DNA of 9,553 nucleotides. Origin: Oscillospiraceae bacterium. GTDB taxonomy: Bacteria > Bacillota > Clostridia > Oscillospirales > Ruminococcaceae. Where the stretch lies: contig CAAEOA010000112.1 in assembly GCA_900757485.1 (NCBI GenBank), positions 1-9,553 of the forward strand, read 5' to 3'. The first letter of the stretch is position 1. Every line of letters starts with the position of its first letter. Shown here one piece after another: positions 1 through 7,162 of the stretch. A program made the translations under genes and the position numbers. A model generated the notes under the pieces. That model made no database searches, was not told the origin of the DNA, and was given only the letters and a program-made list of their open reading frames with translations.

Positions 1-483
1 GAATTGTTCGATCACTCGGTTGATATGGCGGTAAAAGCAGGACTGGTTTCCAGCGGCGACTTAGTTGTAATCACCGCCGGTGTACCGCTCGGCATCAGCG
101 GTACTACCAATCTTCTGAAAGTACACGTGGTCGGAGATGTGTTGCTGTCAGGTTCCGGAGTCACCCACCATGTAGCTTGCGGCAATTTATGCGTCTGCCG
201 TGATGAAGAGGAAGCAAAAAGAAATTTTAAGCATGGCGACATCTTAGTCATTCCTCGTACCAGCAATGAAATTTTAGATATTATGAAGCAGGCATCCGGT
301 ATCATTACAGAAATTGACGGACTCAATTCCCATGCTGCCATTGTCGGTTTGGCGCTTGACATTCCGGTCATCGTCGGAGCTGAAAATGCAAGTCTGCGCC
401 TGAAAAGCGGAACCACGGTTACTCTTGATGCAGTGCGCGGCATCGTATGCAGCGACAAAGTAGCACTGAAAAAAGAACAGTAA
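1..483 (+). CDS. pyk: Pyruvate kinase, C-terminal part (5' end lies outside the window)
   Basis: The reading frame is open from base 1 and stops at TAA 481-483, so only about the last 160 codons are present. The visible part begins in the pyruvate kinase C-terminal (allosteric) domain, recognised by the segment DHSVDMAVKAGLVSSGDLVV and by ITAGVPLGISGTTN, which normally lies near the end of that domain. About 110 further residues follow. They form a PEP-utilising-enzyme mobile domain with the signature GLNSHAAIVG (SHAA at about residues 109-112 of the fragment), which keeps the histidine that carries phosphate in PEP synthase and PTS enzyme I. This extra C-terminal domain is known from pyruvate kinases of Bacillus and other Firmicutes; whether its histidine is used there is not settled. 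The enzyme is cytosolic and converts PEP plus ADP to pyruvate plus ATP in glycolysis. It is separated from the downstream operon by a terminator and a promoter, so it is probably not cotranscribed. Confidence 0.95.
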   Translation, partial: ELFDHSVDMAVKAGLVSSGDLVVITAGVPLGISGTTNLLKVHVVGDVLLSGSGVTHHVACGNLCVCRDEEEAKRNFKHGDILVIPRTSNEILDIMKQASGIITEIDGLNSHAAIVGLALDIPVIVGAENASLRLKSGTTVTLDAVRGIVCSDKVALKKEQ

Positions 484-745
484 CTTATCCTTTATCGGCA
501 CGCTCTCGAAGGACAAACGCAATCGCTGCGATAAAATCTTGCTCTTGCGTTGCGCCTTGCAAGCAAGGCGATCCCCCATGATTCCCCCTTTTCGACGAAA
601 ACCAGCTCCGCAAGCGGCTTTGCCGTTGCTTACCGCTGATTTTCTTTTCAAAGAAGTCACATCGTCATGCTCTGCATGACGGCGGCACATGTCCGCCTGC
701 GTGACATGATTATAAAAAACCATAATTTATAGTTTTTCGACAGTC
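484..745. repeat. Hairpin-rich intergenic block, candidate dispersed repeat element
   Basis: No gene is supportable here. The block is unusually dense in inverted repeats. AACGCAA (516-522) pairs with TTGCGTT (545-551) around an inner palindrome (522-532). An 8-bp perfect palindrome lies at 553-560/563-570 (CGCCTTGC, AA, GCAAGGCG). CCGC/GCGG pairs at 608-617, GTCATGC/GCATGAC at 664-680, GGCGG/CCGCC at 681-697, and an A/T-rich hairpin lies at 715-737. The minus strand is open through most of the block and on into antisense pyk. Its peptide has a protein-like look (for example GIMGDRLACKAQRKSKILSQ), but it has no clear start or ribosome binding site. A repeated element, possibly derived from a coding fragment, would explain both features. 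Repetition itself cannot be shown from one window. Confidence 0.35.
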
Positions 746-748
746 TGA

Positions 749-786
749 GGCGGGTATACTTTACATGGTATGCCCGCCTTTGATTT
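749..786 (+). terminator. Rho-independent terminator between pyk and the aromatic operon
   Basis: GGCGGGTATAC (749-759) pairs with GTATGCCCGCC (768-778) to form an 11-bp stem with one G-T wobble and an 8-base loop. It is followed by TTTGATTT, an interrupted T tract. The position, downstream of pyk and just upstream of the next promoter, fits a transcription terminator that insulates the paaK-ior operon. Confidence 0.75.
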
Positions 787-798
787 AAGGGAATGCGA

Positions 799-827
799 TT
801 GACTTTAATATACCAGTATGATAATAT
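799..827 (+). promoter_or_regulatory. Probable sigma-A-type promoter of the paaK-ior-tyrA operon
   Basis: A good -35 hexamer TTGACT (799-804) is followed, after a 17-base spacer, by TAATAT (822-827). GATAAT at 820-825 is an alternative -10 with a 15-base spacer. The site lies directly after the terminator hairpin and predicts a leader of about 115 bases before the first gene. The leader is AT-rich and contains a weak CTGCC/GGCAG pairing (868-872/888-892). I see no T-box motif or other riboswitch that I recognise in it. Confidence 0.55.
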
Positions 828-939
828 ATAAATGTTAATTTTTTCAAAAATATAACACCACAAATTTCTGCCATATCATAAATTTAAGGCAGCAAAATCA
901 ATCTGAACAGCAAGAAAGGAATAATCATTTGGATTATCT

Positions 940-944
940 AAGGA
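940..944 (+). promoter_or_regulatory. Ribosome binding site that decides the first ligase start
   Basis: AAGGA lies 7 bases before ATG 952 but only 1 base before ATG 946, so ATG 952 is favoured. A second purine-rich stretch (AAGAAAGGA, 912-920) lies upstream. The two are separated by a perfect 6-bp inverted repeat, ATAATC (921-926) and GATTAT (932-937). Confidence 0.55.
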
Positions 945-951
945 AATGGCC

Positions 952-2256
952 ATGTTTTTTCAAAAAGACCTGGAAACAATGCCCCGCCGTGAAATAGAGG
1001 CATTGCAGCTGACGCGGTTAAAACATCTTGTAAAGTACTGCTATGATAATGTTCCTTTTTATCACAACAGGCTGGAGCAAGCAGGCGTTGCTCCCGAAAA
1101 AATCAAACTGCTTTCGGATATTCAATATATTCCCTATACTACGAAAGAGGATATCAGAGACAACTATCCGTTCGGATTATTTGCACAGCCGATCAAAAAT
1201 GTTGTCCGTTTGCACGCTTCAAGCGGTACAACCGGGAAACCGACTGTTGTAGGTTATACCAAACAAGATCTGGACACTTGGTCCGATTTGGTTGCCAGAC
1301 TCTGTGTTGCCGCCGGCACAACCGATGAAGATATCGTACAAATTTGTTTTGGATACGGTCTGTTCACCGGCGCGCTGGGACTGCATTACGGCCTTGAAAA
1401 AATAGGCGCCACCGTAGTTCCGAGTTCGAGCGGAAACACAGAAAAGCAAATCATGCTACTCAAGGATTTCGGCACGACTGCACTGGTCAGCACCCCATCC
1501 TATGCGTTATATATGTCTGAAGTTGCCCATGAAAACGGCATTTCCAACGATCAGCTTAAATTGCGGCTGGGATTGTTCGGTTCCGAAGGATGTACCCCCG
1601 AAATGCGCAATGAGGTTGAAAAAGGATTCGGATTATTTGCAACCGACAATTACGGAATGAGCGAGTTAATGGGTCCCGGTGTTTCCGGCGAATGCGTCTG
1701 CCGAGACGGTATGCACATTGCAGAAGATCACTTCCTTTCTGAAATCATTGACAGCGATAGTTGTCAGGTTTTGGAACCGGGTTCAACCGGAGAGCTGGTT
1801 ATTACTACCTTGACCAAAGAAGCGTTTCCGTTGCTTCGCTATCGGACAAAGGATATTTCCCGCATCAACTACGAGCCGTGCAAATGCGGCCGCACCATGG
1901 CAAGAATGGACAAAATCAAGGGCAGAAGCGATGATATGCTGAAAATCAAAGGCGTTAATGTTTTCCCTTCCCAAATCGAAAGCGTTTTAATCGGTATGCC
2001 TCATATCGGACCGCACTATCAGCTTGTTGTTACCCGCAATGGTCACATGGACAATCTGGAAGTGAAAGTAGAACTGACTGACAGTTCTCTGCTGGAACGC
2101 TATGGAGAGCTGGAAAGTTTGCAGAGAGCCATCCAAAGCAAAATACATACCGTACTTGGCTTAATGCTGAAAATAACCCTGGTTGAGCCAAAATCTCTGG
2201 AGCGTTTCCAAGGGAAAGCCAAGCGCATACTGGATTTAAGAAATCAAAAACAATAA
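952..2256 (+). CDS. paaK: Phenylacetate-CoA ligase family protein (arylacetate-CoA ligase, paralogue 1)
   Basis: AMP-forming ligase of the adenylate-forming superfamily, expected to convert an arylacetate, ATP and CoA to arylacetyl-CoA, AMP and PPi in the cytosol. Numbered from ATG 946 (436 aa, usual length), the sequence shows the phosphate-binding loop [11 protein letters not shown] (90-100), FGYGLFTG (135-142), the adenylation motif DNYGMSE (234-240), RYRTKDIS (298-305), CKCGRT (312-317), the hinge region [20 protein letters not shown] (326-345), and a C-terminal lysine-bearing GKAKR (423-427). It aligns almost gap-free with the ligase at 5345-6652 but differs in segments near the substrate pocket: EGC replaces EPW (214-216), N235 replaces Ile and F135 replaces Tyr. 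A different aryl acid substrate is therefore likely. ATG 952 is chosen because AAGGA is well spaced from it; ATG 946 would add Met-Ala and match the paralogue's N-terminal length. It is the first gene of the operon, 74 bases before iorA. Confidence 0.9.
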   Translation: MFFQKDLETMPRREIEALQLTRLKHLVKYCYDNVPFYHNRLEQAGVAPEKIKLLSDIQYIPYTTKEDIRDNYPFGLFAQPIKNVVRLHASSGTTGKPTVVGYTKQDLDTWSDLVARLCVAAGTTDEDIVQICFGYGLFTGALGLHYGLEKIGATVVPSSSGNTEKQIMLLKDFGTTALVSTPSYALYMSEVAHENGISNDQLKLRLGLFGSEGCTPEMRNEVEKGFGLFATDNYGMSELMGPGVSGECVCRDGMHIAEDHFLSEIIDSDSCQVLEPGSTGELVITTLTKEAFPLLRYRTKDISRINYEPCKCGRTMARMDKIKGRSDDMLKIKGVNVFPSQIESVLIGMPHIGPHYQLVVTRNGHMDNLEVKVELTDSSLLERYGELESLQRAIQSKIHTVLGLMLKITLVEPKSLERFQGKAKRILDLRNQKQ

Positions 2257-2315
2257 AAGAAAACAGCATCATTGACGGCTGTATTCCAAAGCACCGTTAA
2301 ACAAGATACTTTTAC

Positions 2316-2321
2316 AGGAGG
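2316..2321 (+). promoter_or_regulatory. Consensus Shine-Dalgarno supporting the TTG start of iorA
   Basis: A full AGGAGG lies 9 bases before TTG 2331. It supports a TTG initiation codon; the next in-frame ATG (2343) would delete the first four residues, which belong to the conserved N-terminus. Confidence 0.8.
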
Positions 2322-2330
2322 ACTACCACT

Positions 2331-4055
2331 TTGAAAACACTAATGCTTGGCAACGAGGCTGTTGCCAGAGGTTTATTTGAGAGCGGATGTAAAATTGTTT
2401 CCAGCTACCCCGGAACACCCAGCACCGAAATTACTGAATACGCCAGCAAATACGATCAAATATACTGCGAATGGGCGCCAAACGAAAAGGTTGCCGCCGA
2501 GGTAGCAATCGGCGCTTCTATCAGCGGAGCACGCTCTTTCTGCGCCATGAAACACGTCGGATTAAATGTTGCTGCCGATCCGATCTTTACCGCTTCCTAC
2601 ACCGGAGTGAATGCCGGTATGATTGTTGCCGTTGCCGATGATCCCGGTATGCATTCCTCTCAAAATGAACAGGACTCCCGACATTATGCCATTGCAGCAA
2701 AGCTGCCCATGGTAGAGCCTGCAGATTCTAAAGAATGCAAGGATTACATAGAAAAAGCCTATCAACTTTCTGAACAGTTTGATACCCCGGTTTTGTATCG
2801 GCTTTGCACCCGCGTATCCCACTCCCAAAGCTTGGTGGAACCAAAAGACCGCATTGAGCCGGAACTGAAAGAATATAAAAAAGATATCGCCAAATATGTC
2901 ATGATGCCGGCAATGGCAAAACGCAAGCACCCGATTGTTGAAAAACGTCAGTCTGACTTAGCAATGCTGGCAGAAACAACTGACCTGAATAAAGTCATCA
3001 TGGGGGATACTAAAATCGGTATCATTACCGCCGGCATTTCTTATCAATATGCCCGAGAGGTATTCGGAGACAAAGCAAGTTATCTGAAACTCGGACTCAT
3101 CTACCCGCTGCCGGTCAATCTAATCAAGGATTTCGCAGCAAAGGTTGACAAGCTCTATGTTATCGAAGAACTAGATGACATTATCGAAACGCATTGCAAG
3201 AAAATCGGTGTTTCAGTGACCGGCAAGGAAATTTTTCCGGCAATCGGGGAATTTTCACAAAAATTGATTGCAGAAAAGATGAATCTGCCTGCCAAAGAAT
3301 ATGTCACCTTAGAAGAAAACATTCCTATGCGTCCCCCCGTTATGTGCGCAGGATGTCCGCACCGCGGAATGTTTTATGTGTTAAGCAAACTGAAACTAAC
3401 CGTATTCGGCGACATCGGCTGCTATACCTTAGGCGCGCAGGCGCCGCTTGCCGCAATTGATACTACCATTTGCATGGGAGCGTCGGTATCGGGAATACAC
3501 GGCTTCAACAAAGCACGCCCGGACAGCGCCAAAAAGTCGGTATGCGTAATCGGTGACAGCACCTTTATGCATTCAGGTGTCACCGGGTTGATTAACATTG
3601 CTTACAATCAAGGACATTCAACCGTTATTATATTAGACAACTCCATCACAGGCATGACAGGTCATCAACAGAATCCTACTACCGGTTATACCATCAAAGG
3701 AGATCCGACCTCAGCTGTTGATCTGGAAGCTCTTTGCCATGCTGTCGGTATCAAACGGGTTCGTGTGGTTAATCCCCACGATCTCGCCGCAGCAGAACAA
3801 GCTGTTCGGGAGGAAATCGCGGTTGATGAACCGTCGGTGATCATTGCAAGGCGTCCTTGTGCACTGTTAAAATATGTGAAACATAATCCGCCTTTAAAAG
3901 TTTATTCGGATAAATGTAAAAGCTGCAAGGCCTGTCTGAAAGTCGGTTGCCCCGCAATCAGTTTCAAAGACGGAAAATCCGTCATAGATCCTACCCAATG
4001 CGTAGGATGCAGCCTTTGCAAACAAATGTGCAAATTTGATGCAATATCAGAGTAA
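2331..4055 (+). CDS. iorA: Indolepyruvate ferredoxin oxidoreductase, alpha subunit
   Basis: Large subunit (574 aa, usual length) of the thiamine-pyrophosphate and iron-sulfur enzyme that oxidatively decarboxylates arylpyruvates (indolepyruvate, phenylpyruvate, 4-hydroxyphenylpyruvate) with CoA, giving arylacetyl-CoA, CO2 and reduced ferredoxin. The N-terminal pyrimidine-binding domain shows YPGTPSTEI (26-34), APNEKVAAEVAIGAS (49-63) and DDPGMHSSQNEQDSR (103-117). The TPP-binding domain shows CAGCPHRGMF (339-348), GDIGCYTLGA (360-369), and GDSTF (408-412) with LDNSITGMTGHQQNP (435-449), which supply the Mg/TPP-binding Asp and Asn. The C-terminus is a two-cluster ferredoxin domain: Cys 529, 532, 535, 540 and Cys 557, 560, 563, 567 make two [4Fe-4S] sites. 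All expected motifs are intact. The start is TTG 2331. Its partner iorB is not adjacent: a hydrolase gene (4081-4722) lies between them, 25 bases after this stop. Confidence 0.96.
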   Translation: MKTLMLGNEAVARGLFESGCKIVSSYPGTPSTEITEYASKYDQIYCEWAPNEKVAAEVAIGASISGARSFCAMKHVGLNVAADPIFTASYTGVNAGMIVAVADDPGMHSSQNEQDSRHYAIAAKLPMVEPADSKECKDYIEKAYQLSEQFDTPVLYRLCTRVSHSQSLVEPKDRIEPELKEYKKDIAKYVMMPAMAKRKHPIVEKRQSDLAMLAETTDLNKVIMGDTKIGIITAGISYQYAREVFGDKASYLKLGLIYPLPVNLIKDFAAKVDKLYVIEELDDIIETHCKKIGVSVTGKEIFPAIGEFSQKLIAEKMNLPAKEYVTLEENIPMRPPVMCAGCPHRGMFYVLSKLKLTVFGDIGCYTLGAQAPLAAIDTTICMGASVSGIHGFNKARPDSAKKSVCVIGDSTFMHSGVTGLINIAYNQGHSTVIILDNSITGMTGHQQNPTTGYTIKGDPTSAVDLEALCHAVGIKRVRVVNPHDLAAAEQAVREEIAVDEPSVIIARRPCALLKYVKHNPPLKVYSDKCKSCKACLKVGCPAISFKDGKSVIDPTQCVGCSLCKQMCKFDAISE

Positions 4056-4080
4056 GAATATATAAGGTGGGTAAAGAAAA

Positions 4081-4722
4081 ATGAATATTACAAAAGAAAA
4101 TACTCTTTTATTCTTGGGAGATTCCGTTACCGATTGTGGACGTGATCCAAGTGGTGAATGGTATTTGGGAGAGGGATATCCCAACATGATTTCCTCGATG
4201 ATTCGTGTACAATACCCTGAACATAAAATTCTTTGCATTAATAAAGGTACCAGCGGCAATCAAACTCGGCACATTCTTTCACGGTTACAGGAAGACGTAT
4301 TAGATAATCATCCCGATGTTGTAACTTTATGCATCGGCATCAATGATGTGTGGCGTTTCTATGACCGTCCTTTGACAAAGAAATGTGAGCCGGGCGTACC
4401 GATTGATGAATATCGCATTAATCTGGAAAGCATTATCCAACAGATTACAGAAAACGGCGCAAAAATGATATTGCTTACCCCTTACATGATTGACACAAAT
4501 CCCGCCGAGCCAATGCGCACCACTATGCTCCAATACGCAGAGGTTTGCAAAGAACTAGCACAGAAATATCATTTGGAGTTATTGGAATTACAGCCGTTAT
4601 TTGAAGGATTGATGGCAAAGGGTATTTCCTCTTATGAGCTATCGGCAGATCGGATTCATCCAAGCCACAAAGGTCACACGGCGATCGCATTGGAGTTAAT
4701 GAAAAAATTCAATATAGTCTGA
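4081..4722 (+). CDS. GDSL/SGNH-family hydrolase (esterase/lipase-like)
   Basis: A 213-aa protein of the SGNH hydrolase superfamily (lysophospholipase L1 / acetylesterase-like). The blocks are present in order: FLGDSVTD (11-18, nucleophile Ser15), NKGTSGN (54-60, oxyanion Gly/Asn), GINDVW (86-91, Asn88) and DRIHPSHKGH (190-199, Asp190 and His193 of the catalytic triad). There is no signal peptide or membrane segment, so it is probably cytosolic. The family hydrolyses acyl, acetyl or thioester bonds, and the substrate cannot be read from the sequence. The start ATG 4081 has AAGGTGG (4064-4070) 10 bases upstream. It sits between iorA and iorB with gaps of 25 and 27 bases, so it must be cotranscribed with them. 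By eye it is more AT-rich than its neighbours: three 60-base lines are about 35, 42 and 35% GC, against about 58 and 47% for two lines of iorB. That suggests later insertion into the operon. Confidence 0.88.
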   Translation: MNITKENTLLFLGDSVTDCGRDPSGEWYLGEGYPNMISSMIRVQYPEHKILCINKGTSGNQTRHILSRLQEDVLDNHPDVVTLCIGINDVWRFYDRPLTKKCEPGVPIDEYRINLESIIQQITENGAKMILLTPYMIDTNPAEPMRTTMLQYAEVCKELAQKYHLELLELQPLFEGLMAKGISSYELSADRIHPSHKGHTAIALELMKKFNIV

Positions 4723-4749
4723 TAACATAAAAAAGGATTGATATGCCAC

Positions 4750-5328
4750 ATGAAAAACAGTTATAATATTATGATTGTCGGCGTCGGCGGACAGGGGTCT
4801 TTGCTTGCCAGCCGCCTGCTCGGCAATGTATTTATGCAAAAAGGATTTGATGTCAAAGTTTCCGAAGTACACGGCATGTCACAGCGCGGCGGCTCGGTTG
4901 TTACCTATGTCAAAGCCGGTGACCAGGTGTTCTCCCCTACTATTGAACCCGGAGAAGCAGATGCCATTATCTCATTTGAACAGCTGGAAGGCGCGAGATG
5001 GATATCCTATCTGAAAAAAGACGGCACTTTAATTGTAAATACTCAGAAAATTGATCCGATGCCGGTCATTACAGGCGCCGCCTCCTACCCGGAGAATTTA
5101 ATCGAAAAGTGCCGTTCCCTCGGTGCAAATGTGATTGATGTTGACGCTTTAAGCTTAGCCGAGCAAGCAGGTTCTGCGAAAGCGACAAATGTTGTCTTAA
5201 TGGGCGTCCTTGCCAACCATATGAATATGGAAGATGAAATATGGCAAAACGCGTTGACCGCATGCGTACCGAAAAAATTCATGGAATTAAACCAAAAAGC
5301 ATTCGCTCTCGGCAAAGCAGCAAAGTAA
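4750..5328 (+). CDS. iorB: Indolepyruvate ferredoxin oxidoreductase, beta subunit
   Basis: Small subunit (192 aa, typical length) of the IorAB complex, from the gamma-type domain family of 2-oxoacid:ferredoxin oxidoreductases that contributes to CoA handling and the dimer interface. It shows the glycine-rich [15 protein letters not shown] (11-25), [17 protein letters not shown] (38-54), and the family segments [10 protein letters not shown] (62-71) and [10 protein letters not shown] (75-84). The start ATG 4750 gives the usual N-terminus [23 protein letters not shown] (4731-4737) lies 12 bases upstream, slightly far. The in-frame TTG 4738 directly abuts that site and is unlikely. The gene follows the SGNH hydrolase by 27 bases and precedes the second ligase by 16 bases. 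Confidence 0.95.
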   Translation: MKNSYNIMIVGVGGQGSLLASRLLGNVFMQKGFDVKVSEVHGMSQRGGSVVTYVKAGDQVFSPTIEPGEADAIISFEQLEGARWISYLKKDGTLIVNTQKIDPMPVITGAASYPENLIEKCRSLGANVIDVDALSLAEQAGSAKATNVVLMGVLANHMNMEDEIWQNALTACVPKKFMELNQKAFALGKAAK

Positions 5329-5344
5329 AAAAGGAGAAATTCAA

Positions 5345-6652
5345 ATGCCGCAATATTGGGATAAAGAAATAGAAACTGCCCCTCGCTATCAAATGGAGGC
5401 ACTGCAATCTTATCGATTGTCTGCCACCGTAAAAAGAGTATATGAAAATGTTCCGCATTATCGTGCTAAAATGGATGAAGCCGGCATTAAGCCGGAGGAT
5501 ATCAAATCGCTTGCTGATTTGTCTAAGCTGCCATTTACTTACAAACAAGACTTGCGTGATACCTACCCGTATGGACTGTTTGCTGTTCCCGCAGAAGAAG
5601 TCGTTCGCATCCATGCGTCCAGCGGTACAACCGGAAAACAAATCGTCGTTGGTTATACACAACACGACCTGGATATCTGGTCTGACTGTACCGCCCGCGC
5701 CTTAACGGCTATCGGCGGAAGCAAATCTGATTTTATTCATGTTTCATACGGATACGGACTGTTTACCGGCGGTCTGGGAATTCATTACGGCGTAGAAAAA
5801 ATCGGCGCAACCGTGATTCCTGTTTCTACCGGCAACACCAAGCGACAAATCCAGGTAATGAAAGATTTCGGCTCCACTATTCTCTGCTGTACCCCCTCTT
5901 ATGCGTTGTATTTGGGAGAAACCTTAAAAGAAATGGGGTTGACACCCGATGATTTAAAACTAAAAGCAGGCTTTTTCGGTGCAGAACCATGGACAGAGCA
6001 AATGAGAAAAGAGATCGAACGCAATCTGGGAATCAAGGCATATGACATCTATGGGTTGTCTGAAATCAGCGGTCCCGGCGTCGCATTTGAATGTCCGGAA
6101 CAAACCGGCATGCACATTAATGAGGATCATTTTATCGTTGAAATCATCGATCCCGATACCGGCGAGGTGCTTCCGGACGGCGAAGAAGGTGAAGTTGTAT
6201 TCACTTGTATCACAAAAGAAGCTTTCCCGCTGATTCGGTACCGCACGCGTGATATTTCGGTATTATCCCATGATCAATGTTCCTGCGGACGCACCTTTGT
6301 CAAAATGGCAAAACCGCGCGGACGGAGCGATGATATGCTAATTATCCGCGGCGTAAATGTGTTCCCGTCACAAATCGAAAGCGTATTACTGGATCTGGGA
6401 CAAACCGCGCCGCATTATCAGTTGATCGTTGACCGGAAAAACAATACCGACACCTTTGAAATCCTGGTAGAAATGTCGGAAAATATGTTCTCTGATTCTG
6501 TAAAGGGTCTGGAGGAGCAAGAACATCGTATTCAAGCCGCAGTGGAATCCACTCTCGGAATTGGGGCAAAGGTTACTCTGGTAGAGCCGAAATCTATTGC
6601 GCGCAGTGAAGGCAAAGCAAAGCGTGTCATTGACAAACGGCAGTTACACTAA
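5345..6652 (+). CDS. paaK: Phenylacetate-CoA ligase (paralogue 2, canonical motifs)
   Basis: A 435-aa AMP-forming arylacetate-CoA ligase with the canonical motif set: [11 protein letters not shown] (90-100), [10 protein letters not shown] (134-143), FGAEPW (211-216), [15 protein letters not shown] (232-246), RYRTRDIS (298-305), CSCGRT (312-317), [20 protein letters not shown] (326-345) and GKAKR (423-427, containing the C-terminal catalytic-lysine region). It activates phenylacetate or a related acid to the CoA thioester, or may run in reverse. The start ATG 5345 has an excellent AAAAGGAG (5329-5336) 8 bases upstream. The protein is collinear with the ligase at 952-2256, so the pair arose by duplication, but the copies are well diverged and now flank the ior genes. 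The tight spacing (16 bases after iorB, 24 before the ACT gene) puts it in the same operon. In many Clostridia a PaaK gene is followed by the same ACT gene, as here. Confidence 0.95.
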   Translation: MPQYWDKEIETAPRYQMEALQSYRLSATVKRVYENVPHYRAKMDEAGIKPEDIKSLADLSKLPFTYKQDLRDTYPYGLFAVPAEEVVRIHASSGTTGKQIVVGYTQHDLDIWSDCTARALTAIGGSKSDFIHVSYGYGLFTGGLGIHYGVEKIGATVIPVSTGNTKRQIQVMKDFGSTILCCTPSYALYLGETLKEMGLTPDDLKLKAGFFGAEPWTEQMRKEIERNLGIKAYDIYGLSEISGPGVAFECPEQTGMHINEDHFIVEIIDPDTGEVLPDGEEGEVVFTCITKEAFPLIRYRTRDISVLSHDQCSCGRTFVKMAKPRGRSDDMLIIRGVNVFPSQIESVLLDLGQTAPHYQLIVDRKNNTDTFEILVEMSENMFSDSVKGLEEQEHRIQAAVESTLGIGAKVTLVEPKSIARSEGKAKRVIDKRQLH

Positions 6653-6676
6653 AATACAGAAAGGATGAAATCTTTT

Positions 6677-7108
6677 ATGTTTATCAAACAGCTTTCTATT
6701 TTTGTGGAAAACAAACCCGGTCGTCTGGCGGAAATCACATCGGTACTTGAGAAAAATAACATTGATATTCGTGCGCTTTCTATTGCAGATACCAAAGATT
6801 TCGGCATTCTTCGCTTGATTGTAAATAATCCGAACGTTGCGGAATCTGCTTTGAAACAAGCAGGCTACACAGTTTCTTTAACACAGGTTATCGCTATCGG
6901 CATTAGTGACAAGCCGGGCGGACTCGCAAAAGCAATGTCTGTTTTGTACAGCAATCATATCAGTGTAGAATATATGTATGCTTTTCTGAGCAAAAGCGAT
7001 GATACGGCATTTGTCATTCTGCGGGTAGAAAACAATGAAAAAGCCATCGAGGTTTTACAAAACAGCGGCTTACAAATACTGGAAAGCTCCAGCATTTACA
7101 GTATGTAA
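6677..7108 (+). CDS. Tandem ACT-domain protein, putative amino-acid-binding regulator
   Basis: A 143-aa protein made almost entirely of two ACT domains, about residues 3-68 and 70-138. Each has the ligand-loop signature after its first strand: ENKPGRLAEI (11-20) and SDKPGGLAKAM (77-87). ACT domains bind amino acids and control enzymes allosterically. Stand-alone double-ACT proteins of this type (COG4747-like, from memory) commonly lie next to phenylacetate-CoA ligase genes, but their partner is not established. There is no catalytic or DNA-binding domain. The start ATG 6677 gives the typical MFIKQ N-terminus, with AAGGA (6661-6665) 11 bases upstream. The in-frame ATG 6665 overlaps that site and is unlikely. 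A sensor role for phenylalanine, tyrosine or tryptophan is an inference from the neighbours: a ligase upstream and, 54 bases downstream, tyrA, whose product here lacks an ACT domain. Confidence 0.88.
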   Translation: MFIKQLSIFVENKPGRLAEITSVLEKNNIDIRALSIADTKDFGILRLIVNNPNVAESALKQAGYTVSLTQVIAIGISDKPGGLAKAMSVLYSNHISVEYMYAFLSKSDDTAFVILRVENNEKAIEVLQNSGLQILESSSIYSM

Positions 7109-7162
7109 AACAATGAAATATTCCCAGGTTAGCGGAAGGATTCAGAAAGGCAAGAGTATTTT

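Noticed and set aside
274..723. Minus-strand open frame of about 149 codons across the pyk end and the spacer
   Set aside because: Half of it is antisense to the well-supported pyruvate kinase frame and no ribosome binding site precedes its start. I treat the spacer part as a possible repeat, not a gene.
657..863. Minus-strand open frame of 68 codons
   Set aside because: It crosses the terminator and the operon promoter, has low-complexity AT-rich composition, and resembles no family.
828..945. Possible T-box or amino-acid riboswitch in the operon leader
   Set aside because: No T-box antiterminator motif, specifier-like stems or internal terminator are visible; only weak short pairings are present.
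2262..2282. ACAGC/GCTGT inverted repeat between the first ligase and iorA
   Set aside because: The 5-bp stem has a long loop and no T tract, so it is not a credible terminator and I do not break the operon here.
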